This document shows, in pieces, positions 45,668 through 54,596 of a stretch of 64,000 nucleotides of DNA. This DNA is from Sphingobacteriales bacterium 50-39. Lineage in GTDB: Bacteria > Bacteroidota > Bacteroidia > Chitinophagales > Chitinophagaceae. Position 1 is the stretch's first letter; each line of letters opens with the position of its first letter. Under the pieces are notes generated by a model. The model made no database searches, was not told the origin of the DNA, and was given only the letters and a program-made list of their open reading frames with translations. Both the position numbers and the translations under genes were made by a program. The stretch lies in the NCBI GenBank assembly GCA_001898505.1, contig MKTZ01000009.1, positions 248,001 to 312,000 on the forward strand. Direction: 5' to 3'.

Positions 45668-46390
45668 CTAGAGTGATGTAACGGCGGTAATGTTGGAAGC
45701 GATGATTATTGAGATGATGGAGAACAGTGTTGTAGTGATAGCTCTTATGCGAGGGCGAATCGTTTCAAATGCCGCTTTTTTTTGATTGCTTACGGTTTTA
45801 GGAGCGATATTTAGAATCTCGGCAATCTCATTTGTTTTTTTTCCCTCATAAATAGCCAAAGTAAGAATTTTTTTTCGTTGATCCGGTAAACGATCGATTT
45901 CCGTTCGCAACCATTTTTTGTATTCAACCTCGATCAGTATTTGATCCGGAATTTCAGCCGACTCTTCACTCTCCTTCAAAAAGTTCATCCTGCGTATCTG
46001 AGCTCTTTTTAAGATATTGATGCAAGTGTTGCGAACAGAGGCATATAAAAATGCCTTGATATTTTGAATCGTAAAAAACCGATCACGCAAGTTCCACAAA
46101 TTAACAAACACATCCGCAACAACATCTTCTGCATCCTCCTTCCTGTCCAATAACTGCCTGGCAAAACTGATCAGCTGATATATGTATTTATCGTAAATAG
46201 CATTGAAAGCTTCTTCATCCACCTTGTGCAGGTTATCAAGTACATCCTCATTTGAGCGACTCTGGTTACTTTCTTTTTCTATTTCACAAATGCTAACGTA
46301 AACGGGCATATGCACTAAAAGTGCAGAGCCATTAACTTCGGCTGGAGCATCTACCGAAGGGAAGATTTCCCGGGCTAATCCCTTTTGCAT
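45668..46390 (-). CDS. ECF RNA polymerase sigma-70 factor
   Basis: A 240-residue factor. The core begins at about residue 48 (LHKVDEEAFNAIYDKYIYQL), so the ATG at 46390 gives a long leader and a later ATG at 46306 (MPVYVSICE) may be the true start. Region 2 has DAEDVVADVFVNLWNLRD and IKAFLYASVRNTCINILKRA; region 4 has RLPDQRKKILTLAIYEGKKT and ILNIAPKTVSNQKKAAFE. It is expected to switch on the SusC-SusD-TlpA genes when the receptor binds its ligand. Confidence 0.9.
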   Translation of the reverse strand: MQKGLAREIFPSVDAPAEVNGSALLVHMPVYVSICEIEKESNQSRSNEDVLDNLHKVDEEAFNAIYDKYIYQLISFARQLLDRKEDAEDVVADVFVNLWNLRDRFFTIQNIKAFLYASVRNTCINILKRAQIRRMNFLKESEESAEIPDQILIEVEYKKWLRTEIDRLPDQRKKILTLAIYEGKKTNEIAEILNIAPKTVSNQKKAAFETIRPRIRAITTTLFSIISIIIASNITAVTSL

Positions 46391-46740
46391 AACAGTTAGC
46401 TTTAGAAAGTCCGTTTGTTATTTAGAACTCTTTCTTCTAGGTAAGGCAATAACTTGGTTGGTAGCGGGAAATTTTAAGGAAAGGGCAAAATTCACACTAA
46501 ATGTATTGCTTTTTTTCAATATGTTAATCGGCTGATAAATCGTGGCTGGGCTGCATTTCAGGACTCAGTGCAATATATTGGGATTTTTGAAAAAATCGAG
46601 GAATCGAAGAATATTTTTTGATGAATTTGCTAAGTTGTTAAGATCTTTTTAGAGTATTTGAAGTGAATGAACTAAATAGTTGCACGAACACCAAAGAGGC
46701 GCATTCGTACTAGTCTTTACCGAAAAATAATTGATGAGGT
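46391..46740. other. Intergenic region, A+T-rich
   Basis: About 350 nt between two minus-strand genes. No ORF, hairpin terminator or exact TAnnTTTG element (minus strand) was found. It marks the right-hand boundary of the A+T-rich block; base composition rises again inside the GH9 gene. Confidence 0.4.
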
Positions 46741-49674
46741 CTACTTATATATCCTCCCCATATACGGATCATCAAATATCATCTTCTTCAACGCCTCCGG
46801 ATCGATCTGTCCTTGCCGGGCATATACGATCTTCCCGCCGGGCTCGATCAGCATGCTATAGGGCAGGGCGCCTTGCCACTTGGGATCGATGGCCTCGATG
46901 AGTTTGTACTTGTCGTCACCGGCAAAACGATAATTGGTAGAAGAAGACTGCTCCCGTTGCAAAAATCGCAAAGCCTTTTCTTGCGCCGCCGAATCATCCA
47001 GGCTAATGGTCACCAACTGCAACCCGCGATCCCTATACATATGGGAGATCGTGACGAGCTCGGGGAACTCCTGCACACACGGCACACACCAGGTGGCCCA
47101 GAGATTGATGAGGCGCAGCTTGCTGCTGTTGTTGCGGACAAGGGACTGAATGCTGTCAACGCCGACAGATTGCAGTGACACGGGCTCATTGGCCCAGGTG
47201 ACACGCGCCTTGCGGATCCAGTCACTTTTTTCCTTCCATTTGATGCTACACCCAAAGACCTTGGTGACGGCGACGGGCGGGTTTTCATGCTGTAACACTG
47301 CATCGATGGCGTTGCGGACATCATTACTATGGGGCATTTTTTTTGGGTCTTCCATATCGTCAAACCGGCCATTGTAGCGCAATACCCTTTTTTCGTCAAA
47401 GACGAACAGGTGAGGGGTCGACACCGGTCCGTACTGTTTTGACGCCACCTCCGTCTCCCCATCATAGAGATAGGGGAAATTATAGCCCGCATCTTTTGAG
47501 CGGGCCTTCATATCGTCATAAGAATCGCCCAGGTCGCTATACCCCAGCTCATCCAGTCGCAGCCCGTCGGGATTATTGGGATTGATAGCCACCAGCTCGA
47601 CGCCCTTGTCTTTATAATCCTTCACAAGCTGGATCAGCCTTTTCTCATAAGCCTGAGAGGTAGGACAGTGATTGCATATAAAGGCGACGACAAGGACTTT
47701 CGCATCTTTAAAAGATTGCAGCGTGTAGGTTTTCCCATCCACGCCTTTAAGCTGAAAACCCGGCGCCGGCGCGCCAATCGGTAGCGTGGGATGATCATCC
47801 GCATGTTCGTCCGAAGGACGGACGCTCTCACGGGCAGCCACGGCCAGCATATACCACGCGTCATGAGGCAGCCATTGCTCCGCCCAGCGCCAGTCATTGT
47901 CCTTACCTGTCTGCGCATAGGACAAATTAAAGTCAATCTCTTCCTCGTCATTCAGCCCCGATGTGATGCCATTCACAATACCACCCGGGGCATTGGTATA
48001 TTCAAATGTCCCAAAGAAACCATACGCGGGATTATTATGTCCCGTGCCCTGAAGCATAGAGGCATCGAAGGGGTTACAACCCAATATCCAGTTCAGCTGA
48101 TCCACCGCAAAACTTTCCAGCGAGTCCTGGAAAGGCCGGTCATCCCGAAAAAGACGAGCAGCCAGCCGGGCAGCCGACGCCATGGAACCCAGCCGGGCAT
48201 TCTCACCCTGCCACCAGGGGGAAGCATCGTTGCCATGAGGGAAGAAAAAAGAGCTATGGCGCTCACCGAGGGTATCCTGTGTCAACTGACGGCTATAGCC
48301 AAAGGGATTGTTTACCTCATGCGTAATGGCCCATTCAAAATGCATGGAACGGCGGACGGCTTCCTTGATCTGACGTTGGGTGGAATCAGGGGCCAGGGGG
48401 TAGTAATAGAGGAGACTTACCAGCGGCAGACCGGCGTCAGACGGATGAAAGAAAGGCCGATCGCCATTGTCCGCTCTCCAGTAGTCCTTGTACCTGCCCC
48501 AGGAACTGAATCGCGCCAGCAGGCTCCGGGCCCTCTTCTCCGCCGCATCCTGGTATAGCTTTTTGGATGTGGCACGGTATAGTTCCGTGGCGGCGCTAAG
48601 GGCGCAGTAATCGTCCAGGATATTCTCTTTTCCGTCATTGGTCATCTGGACATTCTCCTTCTCCAGGAAGGTAAAGGCATTCTCCGCCGCATGCAGATAG
48701 TCGGCCGCGCTGTATTCCCCCAGGATACTATCCGTAGAGGCGATCGCCAGGGCGGCAATGGCCATACCCGCCCCGCTGCGGTAGCTGGATTGATAGCTGC
48801 GCCAGCTTTCCTTTATAGGATCATTGGCCCATGTAGCGTCTTTAGAGACTTTTATACGGTAGCTCTTTTGTTCGGGTGATATGCTCCTGTCCTTTGCAAG
48901 CTTGCCCGCTCCCGGGGCTCCTATGCTGCGATAGAACGATCCATTCTTTGCCTGGGCGCGGACAAGATAGTCTGCCCCGTACATGGCTTCGTCCAGCAGC
49001 CGACGTCTGAACTGGCGGAAGTCGGTACCATCCCGCTGGGCCAGCAGCTTTTCCGTCTTCAGGAGACTCCACACGGTGAGCGAGACCTGCTGAGGGTTGA
49101 AATAAGCGGAAAAGGACAAATGCGAAAGATGGATGCCATAGTCCCCTGTGGCGTCATACCAACCGCCATGGAGATCGAGGGTTTTGGCTTTGACCGGGTC
49201 CGGACCTGGCGCCTGAGGAGGAGTGGGCAGGTGATGATCTGCTTCATCTATCAACCCCGCGCTACGCTGTCCCTTGAAATAATAGATCACATCCGAAAGA
49301 GTAGCTTTTTCCAGCACATTCTTCCCGATGATAAAAGGGTAGGAACTCACCGATGCGTTGGGCAAGCCAACCTCCAGCCTGTACGAGCCCTCTTTTAGCC
49401 AATTGCTAAAGTCCAGGGACCAGAATACCCAGTTCTTCCATTTGCTGACGGAGCCCTGATAGACGGGCACACCCTGGTAGACGGACTGACCTGTCCGCGT
49501 GTCGATCAATTGGAAGGATGTTATATCCAATCGGGTGTCTGCCATGATAACAGCGTGTTTGGACAGACTAACCTCATACCCTACCTGGTTGGTAAGGATA
49601 CGGGGTTGGGCGTGTACTTGGAAAAAGACAAATGCCAGAGAGAGCAACAAGGCTTGTCGTAAGTAAATTGACAT
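46741..49674 (-). CDS. GH9 glycosidase fused to two thioredoxin-fold domains
   Basis: A 977-residue exported protein in one unbroken frame. After the signal peptide, residues 24-115 are the Ig-like domain that precedes many GH9 catalytic domains (ILTNQVGYEVSLSKHAVI). GH9 proper covers about 125-610 with LHGGWYDATGDYG near 168-180 and the acid region NDEEEIDFNLSY near 573-584, then WLPHDAWYML. From about 628 comes a redoxin domain (IGAPAPGFQLKGVDGKTYTL, CNHC near 663-666), and from about 835 a TlpA domain (INLWATWCVPCVQEFPE). GH9 enzymes cut cellulose-type beta-glucans or remove glucosamine ends. Why it carries redox domains is unknown. Confidence 0.88.
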   Translation of the reverse strand: MSIYLRQALLLSLAFVFFQVHAQPRILTNQVGYEVSLSKHAVIMADTRLDITSFQLIDTRTGQSVYQGVPVYQGSVSKWKNWVFWSLDFSNWLKEGSYRLEVGLPNASVSSYPFIIGKNVLEKATLSDVIYYFKGQRSAGLIDEADHHLPTPPQAPGPDPVKAKTLDLHGGWYDATGDYGIHLSHLSFSAYFNPQQVSLTVWSLLKTEKLLAQRDGTDFRQFRRRLLDEAMYGADYLVRAQAKNGSFYRSIGAPGAGKLAKDRSISPEQKSYRIKVSKDATWANDPIKESWRSYQSSYRSGAGMAIAALAIASTDSILGEYSAADYLHAAENAFTFLEKENVQMTNDGKENILDDYCALSAATELYRATSKKLYQDAAEKRARSLLARFSSWGRYKDYWRADNGDRPFFHPSDAGLPLVSLLYYYPLAPDSTQRQIKEAVRRSMHFEWAITHEVNNPFGYSRQLTQDTLGERHSSFFFPHGNDASPWWQGENARLGSMASAARLAARLFRDDRPFQDSLESFAVDQLNWILGCNPFDASMLQGTGHNNPAYGFFGTFEYTNAPGGIVNGITSGLNDEEEIDFNLSYAQTGKDNDWRWAEQWLPHDAWYMLAVAARESVRPSDEHADDHPTLPIGAPAPGFQLKGVDGKTYTLQSFKDAKVLVVAFICNHCPTSQAYEKRLIQLVKDYKDKGVELVAINPNNPDGLRLDELGYSDLGDSYDDMKARSKDAGYNFPYLYDGETEVASKQYGPVSTPHLFVFDEKRVLRYNGRFDDMEDPKKMPHSNDVRNAIDAVLQHENPPVAVTKVFGCSIKWKEKSDWIRKARVTWANEPVSLQSVGVDSIQSLVRNNSSKLRLINLWATWCVPCVQEFPELVTISHMYRDRGLQLVTISLDDSAAQEKALRFLQREQSSSTNYRFAGDDKYKLIEAIDPKWQGALPYSMLIEPGGKIVYARQGQIDPEALKKMIFDDPYMGRIYK

Positions 49675-49758
49675 AATGAGAGATTGTGTATCAAATGTAT
49701 GTGCCGGGGATGAGGAGAATGTAATGTCGGATTTTTGATATATTTAGAAGGCCAAACC

Positions 49759-50121
49759 ATGCCCATGCTATACATCGAGCGCAAAAGAAGCCAAAGGATC
49801 GTACACACAGCCGCCATCGCCGGCGCCCTGGCAGCCCTCATCATGGCGCAATTGCCGGCCAGCGACAACCTCATTCTTGTCCCCATCGAGATCATCATGG
49901 TCATCCGCCTGGGAACTGTGTTTCATGTAGATCTCAAAAGATCTGTTTCTACTTCTTTTATCGTAGGAAATATCGCAACCCTGGTAGGACGGGGGATATC
50001 TGAATTTCTAGTAGGCTGGATACCCGTAGCAGGGAATATCATCAACGCCATGACAGCTGCGGCGGTCATCGAATTCTTTGGACATGCAGTGGCCCGGAGC
50101 TTTGAAAGGAGCTACCGCTAA
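49759..50121 (+). CDS. DUF697-like small membrane protein
   Basis: A 120-residue protein from the ATG at 49759 (a TTG at 49735 is in frame). It has hydrophobic segments near 17-32, 40-53 and 70-105, with ATLVGRGISEFLVGWIPVAGNIINAMTAA. This glycine-rich ending is typical of DUF697, often found attached to GTPases; here it stands alone. TATATTTA at 49738-49745 resembles a -7 element. Function unknown. Confidence 0.6.
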   Translation: MPMLYIERKRSQRIVHTAAIAGALAALIMAQLPASDNLILVPIEIIMVIRLGTVFHVDLKRSVSTSFIVGNIATLVGRGISEFLVGWIPVAGNIINAMTAAAVIEFFGHAVARSFERSYR

Positions 50122-50160
50122 AAAAGGCTATATTCACAGCCTCAAAGATCAATCAACGCT

Positions 50161-52119
50161 ATGAGAAAGAACCTTACCGCCCCGCTGATCCTGGCATGGA
50201 CCTTATCCGCCACGGCCCAAACCCCCGACAGTGGCACCTTCCTCCTCCATAAATTTGCCCAGAACATAGGTAAAGAACATTATAGTCTGCAACACACCGA
50301 AGCAGGGCCGCAGTATTCTATCGACTTCAAGTTCGTGGATCGCGGCTCACCGGTGCCATTGAAGGCCAAACTGGCTATGACGCAGGAGAACGAGCCCCGC
50401 AGCCTTATTATAAAAGGGAACACCTCCCGATTCTCCACCATCAACGACAGCATCCAGATCAATGACAGGGCGGCCTTCATCCGGGTGGATGATTCCAGCT
50501 ATAGCAGGGACCTGGGACCCCTGGCCTTCCCCGTGGCGGGCTACTCACCGGGCACGGTACAGATGCTGCTGCTCAAATACTGGGAAAGCCATGGCCGTCC
50601 CGCCAGCATCCCGATACTTCCCACGGGTGCGGTTCAGATACGCCTGGATGGTGATGACGTCATCGACCAGGATAAACCTCTCCGATTGCGCCGCTATGTC
50701 ATCAGCGGCCTGGTATGGGGTAATGAGCTTCTGTGGACGCGCACTGACGGTGAACTGGTATGTCTCATCACCAACGACGCGGAAGGGGATAAGCTGGAAA
50801 TGATGCTGGAGCCTTATGAAAGCCTATTGCCGACACTGCTCACCCGCGCGGCCGGCTATGGGATGGAGATGTTTACCCGGGGGACAATATTACCCAAGGC
50901 TAAGCCCACGGCCATTGTAGGCGGTACACTCATCGATGTCACCAATGGCGCATCCATCAATAATTCCGTTATTCTCCTGGATGGGGGCCTTATCAAGGCA
51001 ACAGGGCGGTCCGGCGAGCTGGCTGTACCCAAGGGCTATACGGTGATCCATGCGGAAGGCAAGACGATACTCCCCGGCCTCTGGGACATGCACGCGCATT
51101 TTGAACAGGCGGAATGGGGACCGGCCTATCTGGCGGCGGGCGTGACAACGGTGCGGGACTGCGGCAATGAGTTCGAATATATCAACGCCATACAGGGCGC
51201 CATCGACGGCGGTAAGGGGGTAGGACCGCATATTGAAAAGGCAGGCATCGTCGACGGACCGGGTGCAACGGGGCTCGGTATCATCCGTGCCTCCACCCCG
51301 GAGGAAGCGGTGGCGGTGGTAAAAAAATATAAGGACAATGGTTTTGTACAGATAAAGATCTACAGCTCCATCAAGCCGGACGTGTTGAAAGCCATCTGCC
51401 AGGAAGCCCACCGCCAGGGGCTCACGGTGACGGGTCATATCCCCGAAGGGATGACGATACAACAGGGTATCGAGGATGGCATGGATATGGTCAACCATGT
51501 CCAATATGTCTACAGTGTGATGAAGATGGGTAAGGACAGGAGCGTGGATGTCAATGACAGTGCCAATCAGCGGGTATTCCGTTTCATCAAGGAACACGGT
51601 ACGGTGCTGGACCCTACGGTAGGGGTCTTTGAAATGGTATTCCGCAATACAAAGGACGATATCACCCGGATGGAGCCTGCCTTTCATTCCCTGCCCCTTC
51701 CTTTACAGGCCCTCTTTTCGAACATGGGTATGCCGCCGGCGAACGCAGACAGGTTCAAACCCATACTGGAGAGCATGAGCAGGATCGTAAAAGCCATGCA
51801 TGACCAGGGCATCCCCATCGTCGCAGGTACGGACATGGGATTCCCGGGATACAGTCTGGACAGGGAGCTGGAGCTATACGTGGCGGCAGGTCTCACTCCC
51901 CTGGAAGCTATACAGACGGCCACCCTGATACCCGCCCGGGTAATGAAACAGGATAAGGTGGCGGGGACGATAGCGCCCGGCCATCGCGCCGACCTGATCA
52001 TCGTGGAAGGCAATCCCCTGACACAGATCCGGGATATCCGCAACGTGCGCACGGTGGTGAAAGAGGGGCAGGTGTATGACCCGGCAAACCTGCATGGACT
52101 GGCGGGGTTCGGGAAATGA
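50161..52119 (+). CDS. Exported amidohydrolase-family protein
   Basis: A 652-residue protein with a signal peptide ending near LSATAQ. The N-terminal ~240 residues form an unrecognised beta-rich region. The rest is a metal-dependent amidohydrolase: HAEGKTILPGLWDMHAHFEQ with HAH at 311-313, metal-site GHIPEG and NHVQYVY, and GTDMGFPGYSL, ending APGHRADLIIVEGNPL. Related secreted proteins act on cyclic amides or as dipeptidases; the substrate is not predictable. It sits 39 nt after the DUF697-like gene. Confidence 0.88.
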   Translation: MRKNLTAPLILAWTLSATAQTPDSGTFLLHKFAQNIGKEHYSLQHTEAGPQYSIDFKFVDRGSPVPLKAKLAMTQENEPRSLIIKGNTSRFSTINDSIQINDRAAFIRVDDSSYSRDLGPLAFPVAGYSPGTVQMLLLKYWESHGRPASIPILPTGAVQIRLDGDDVIDQDKPLRLRRYVISGLVWGNELLWTRTDGELVCLITNDAEGDKLEMMLEPYESLLPTLLTRAAGYGMEMFTRGTILPKAKPTAIVGGTLIDVTNGASINNSVILLDGGLIKATGRSGELAVPKGYTVIHAEGKTILPGLWDMHAHFEQAEWGPAYLAAGVTTVRDCGNEFEYINAIQGAIDGGKGVGPHIEKAGIVDGPGATGLGIIRASTPEEAVAVVKKYKDNGFVQIKIYSSIKPDVLKAICQEAHRQGLTVTGHIPEGMTIQQGIEDGMDMVNHVQYVYSVMKMGKDRSVDVNDSANQRVFRFIKEHGTVLDPTVGVFEMVFRNTKDDITRMEPAFHSLPLPLQALFSNMGMPPANADRFKPILESMSRIVKAMHDQGIPIVAGTDMGFPGYSLDRELELYVAAGLTPLEAIQTATLIPARVMKQDKVAGTIAPGHRADLIIVEGNPLTQIRDIRNVRTVVKEGQVYDPANLHGLAGFGK

Positions 52120-52159
52120 CCGGCAACCGTCTACAGGGGATTTTCGTTACATTTAGATC

Positions 52160-54136
52160 ATGCTGCCGAGAGGATCTGTCCTGCTGTTGTCATTATCAGT
52201 GTGGATCTCATCCACCTGTTGGGAGAAGGTATTAGCTCAGCAGCCGCCTTTCCAATTGAATATCGCTACCACCCCTCCTACCTGTGAAGGTGACAAGGGG
52301 ATCATCGTCGTCAACCCATCGGGTGGTACGGCGCCCTATAGCTATTCTTTTGACGGCAGCCCTCCACAATACAGCGGCATCCTGGCCGTCGGCGACGGTA
52401 CCGCCCACTATATCGAAGTGACGGATGCTACAGGGATCAAAGTCACCACGACCGTGACCCTGCCGGCAGGCGATCTTCCTTCCGTCAGTGTGACAAACGT
52501 TACCCCTATCTCCGGCTGCGGCATGTCGGATGGCGTGATCTATGTCCAGGGGGTGGGAGGCGTGCCGCCGTATACCTATAGCATCGATAAAAGCATCTGG
52601 TCTTACCGGCAGAACTTTGTGGGCCTGTCCGCGGGCAATTATATCATTTTTGTAAAAGATGCCAAAGGCTGTATACAATTTACCACCTATAATATCAAAG
52701 ACTGCGTAAATCCGACCATCTCCGTCGGCAATTCCATCTGCGGGTCGGGCGGTGTCATCAACCTGCAGGTCAACGACGCACATCCTCCCTATACCTATTC
52801 ACTCAACGGCTTGAACTACCAAAGCTCGGGGACCTTTACGCAACTGGTCCCACAGACCTACACGGTGTATATAAGGGATGGGAATGGCGCGGTATACCTC
52901 TGCCATGCTGTGGTCCTGGATCAATGCGGGCTGCAGGTGACGGCGCAGGTTCAGGAGGCGGGCTGCGGCAGACAGGACGCGAAAATTTTCGTGACGGCCA
53001 GCCGAGGAATGGCTCCCTATATGTATTCCATCGACGGAGTCAATTTCCAGTCAAACAATACTTTTGCGAATCTGAGGATAGGACGGTATTCCGTGCTGGT
53101 GGTGGATGCGGCCGGCAACAGGGAAATAGAAGCGGTACAGGTGGCGGATAACTGTCCGGACATGCTGTCGGCCACTACGGATCCTACGGTGCCTACCTGT
53201 GGGAAGCCTGGTGCGACTATTACGGTGACGGCCAATGGCGGGACGGCCCCTTATCAATACAACATCGACGGCGGTCCCTTCCAGAACAGCAATGTCTTTC
53301 CCGGCGTTGCTCCGGGGATGCACTATCTTTCTGTAAAAGACGCTATGGGCGCCATTGTTACCATCAGCGCCCAGGTACAGGCCACAGCGGGTATAACGGC
53401 TGACGGAGGAGGAGATGTATCCCTCTGTGAAGGGCAAGCGACCCGGATCATGGCTGCCTCCAACGGCGCCAGCTTCTCCTGGGAGCCTGCTACAGGCCTG
53501 GATGACACTACAGTATTGCAACCCGAGGCATCTCCCTCTACCAACACCACTTATACGCTGACGGCCCGTACAGGTGTCTGTGAGGCTACTGCCACGGTCA
53601 ATGTCATCGTGACGACCCCCAAGGTATACATCGGCCGTGACACATCCATCCTGAAGGGAGAGCCCCTGCCTTTGCAGGCTGTGGACATAAATAACACCGG
53701 CTTTGACAGCTGGAGCTGGGACCCGCCCGAGTGGCTGGATAACGCCCATGGACAGGCTCCCGTAGCCCATCCACAGGGCAGCGTGGTGTACACGGTAGTA
53801 GCCTCTACGGCCTCGGGATGCAGCGCCAACGCCCGGATAGCCGTGAAGGTCTTTAGTGTGGTGGGGATATTTGTCCCCAGCGCCTTTACGCCCAATGGGG
53901 ACGGGCATAACGACGTCTTGCGAGCTATACCCATGGGGATAAAGGAGTTCGGGTATTTTGCCGTTTGGAACCGGTGGGGGCAGCGTGTCTTCTATACCAG
54001 GGATCCGGCCATTGGCTGGGATGGGTCCGTCGGCGGGAAGCCGGGGGAGGCGGGCGCCTTTATCTGGAAGGTCAGCGGCATAGATTATAGGGGGGACAAG
54101 GTTTTGCGGGAAGGAACAGTTTTTTTGATTCGATAA
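52160..54136 (+). CDS. T9SS type B secreted protein with SprB-like repeats
   Basis: A 658-residue protein with a signal peptide (about 1-26). It has at least five ~80-residue repeats containing GGTAPYSYSFDG-type motifs (PPYTYSIDKS, PPYTYSLNG, APYMYSIDG, APYQYNIDG), as in the gliding adhesin SprB. An Ig-like region follows, and the C-terminal ~90 residues carry the gliding-motility-associated sorting domain (VPSAFTPNGDGHNDVLR, VWNRWGQRVFYT, FLIR at the end). It should be exported by the type IX system and placed on the cell surface, perhaps as an adhesin. Confidence 0.92.
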   Translation: MLPRGSVLLLSLSVWISSTCWEKVLAQQPPFQLNIATTPPTCEGDKGIIVVNPSGGTAPYSYSFDGSPPQYSGILAVGDGTAHYIEVTDATGIKVTTTVTLPAGDLPSVSVTNVTPISGCGMSDGVIYVQGVGGVPPYTYSIDKSIWSYRQNFVGLSAGNYIIFVKDAKGCIQFTTYNIKDCVNPTISVGNSICGSGGVINLQVNDAHPPYTYSLNGLNYQSSGTFTQLVPQTYTVYIRDGNGAVYLCHAVVLDQCGLQVTAQVQEAGCGRQDAKIFVTASRGMAPYMYSIDGVNFQSNNTFANLRIGRYSVLVVDAAGNREIEAVQVADNCPDMLSATTDPTVPTCGKPGATITVTANGGTAPYQYNIDGGPFQNSNVFPGVAPGMHYLSVKDAMGAIVTISAQVQATAGITADGGGDVSLCEGQATRIMAASNGASFSWEPATGLDDTTVLQPEASPSTNTTYTLTARTGVCEATATVNVIVTTPKVYIGRDTSILKGEPLPLQAVDINNTGFDSWSWDPPEWLDNAHGQAPVAHPQGSVVYTVVASTASGCSANARIAVKVFSVVGIFVPSAFTPNGDGHNDVLRAIPMGIKEFGYFAVWNRWGQRVFYTRDPAIGWDGSVGGKPGEAGAFIWKVSGIDYRGDKVLREGTVFLIR

Positions 54137-54141
54137 AAATA

Positions 54142-54149
54142 TATATTTG
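54142..54149 (+). promoter_or_regulatory. Candidate -7 promoter element TATATTTG for HU
   Basis: An exact TAnnTTTG match 32 nt upstream of the HU start. The nearest TTTG is only 14 nt upstream, shorter than the usual 19-21. Confidence 0.5.
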
Positions 54150-54181
54150 CTGATTCTTTTACCATTAAAAAATAAAACTCA

Positions 54182-54451
54182 ATGAACAAGGCCGAACTCA
54201 TCGACAAGATTGCTGCCGACGCGGAGATCTCTAAGAAAGAAGCCAACGCTGTGCTGGATTCTTTCACAGAAGCCATTGCCAAGACCTTAAAGAAAGGTGA
54301 CAAAGTAACCCTCGTTGGTTTTGGTACTTTCTCCGTATCCAAGCGTGCTGCTCGCACGGGTCGCAATCCTCAAACAGGCGCAACTATAAAGATAAAGGCT
54401 AAGAAAGTAGCAAAATTCAAAGCAGGTAAAGAACTGGCCGCGAAGATCTAA
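54182..54451 (+). CDS. HU-family DNA-binding protein
   Basis: An 89-residue nucleoid protein that bends and packs DNA as a dimer. It is recognised from [20 protein letters not shown], the core [22 protein letters not shown] (read in two parts) and the flexible arm [20 protein letters not shown]. The length is exactly that of canonical HU. It has its own promoter and terminator. Confidence 0.96.
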   Translation: MNKAELIDKIAADAEISKKEANAVLDSFTEAIAKTLKKGDKVTLVGFGTFSVSKRAARTGRNPQTGATIKIKAKKVAKFKAGKELAAKI

Positions 54452-54475
54452 GCTTTGAAGTCAATTAAAAGAGTG

Positions 54476-54508
54476 AAGCAGCTGGTTGGGAGACTGGCTG
54501 CTTTTTTT
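54476..54508 (+). terminator. Intrinsic terminator after HU
   Basis: A 7-bp stem (54476-54482 with 54497-54503, AAGCAGC with GCTGCTT) has a 14-nt loop and is followed by a T-run to 54508. Confidence 0.7.
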
Positions 54509-54596
54509 ATTGCCAGACGGTGATAAAATCAGGTGTTTTAACGGTTGTCTCGCTCAGCGAATCTTTCTAATTTGCTGTTTGCCTAAACCCTTCCGC

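Noticed and set aside
37251-46390. Polysaccharide utilisation locus
   Set aside because: SusC and SusD are present but no carbohydrate-active enzyme is in the operon; the nearby GH9 gene lies outside the block, across a 350-nt gap, with different base composition.
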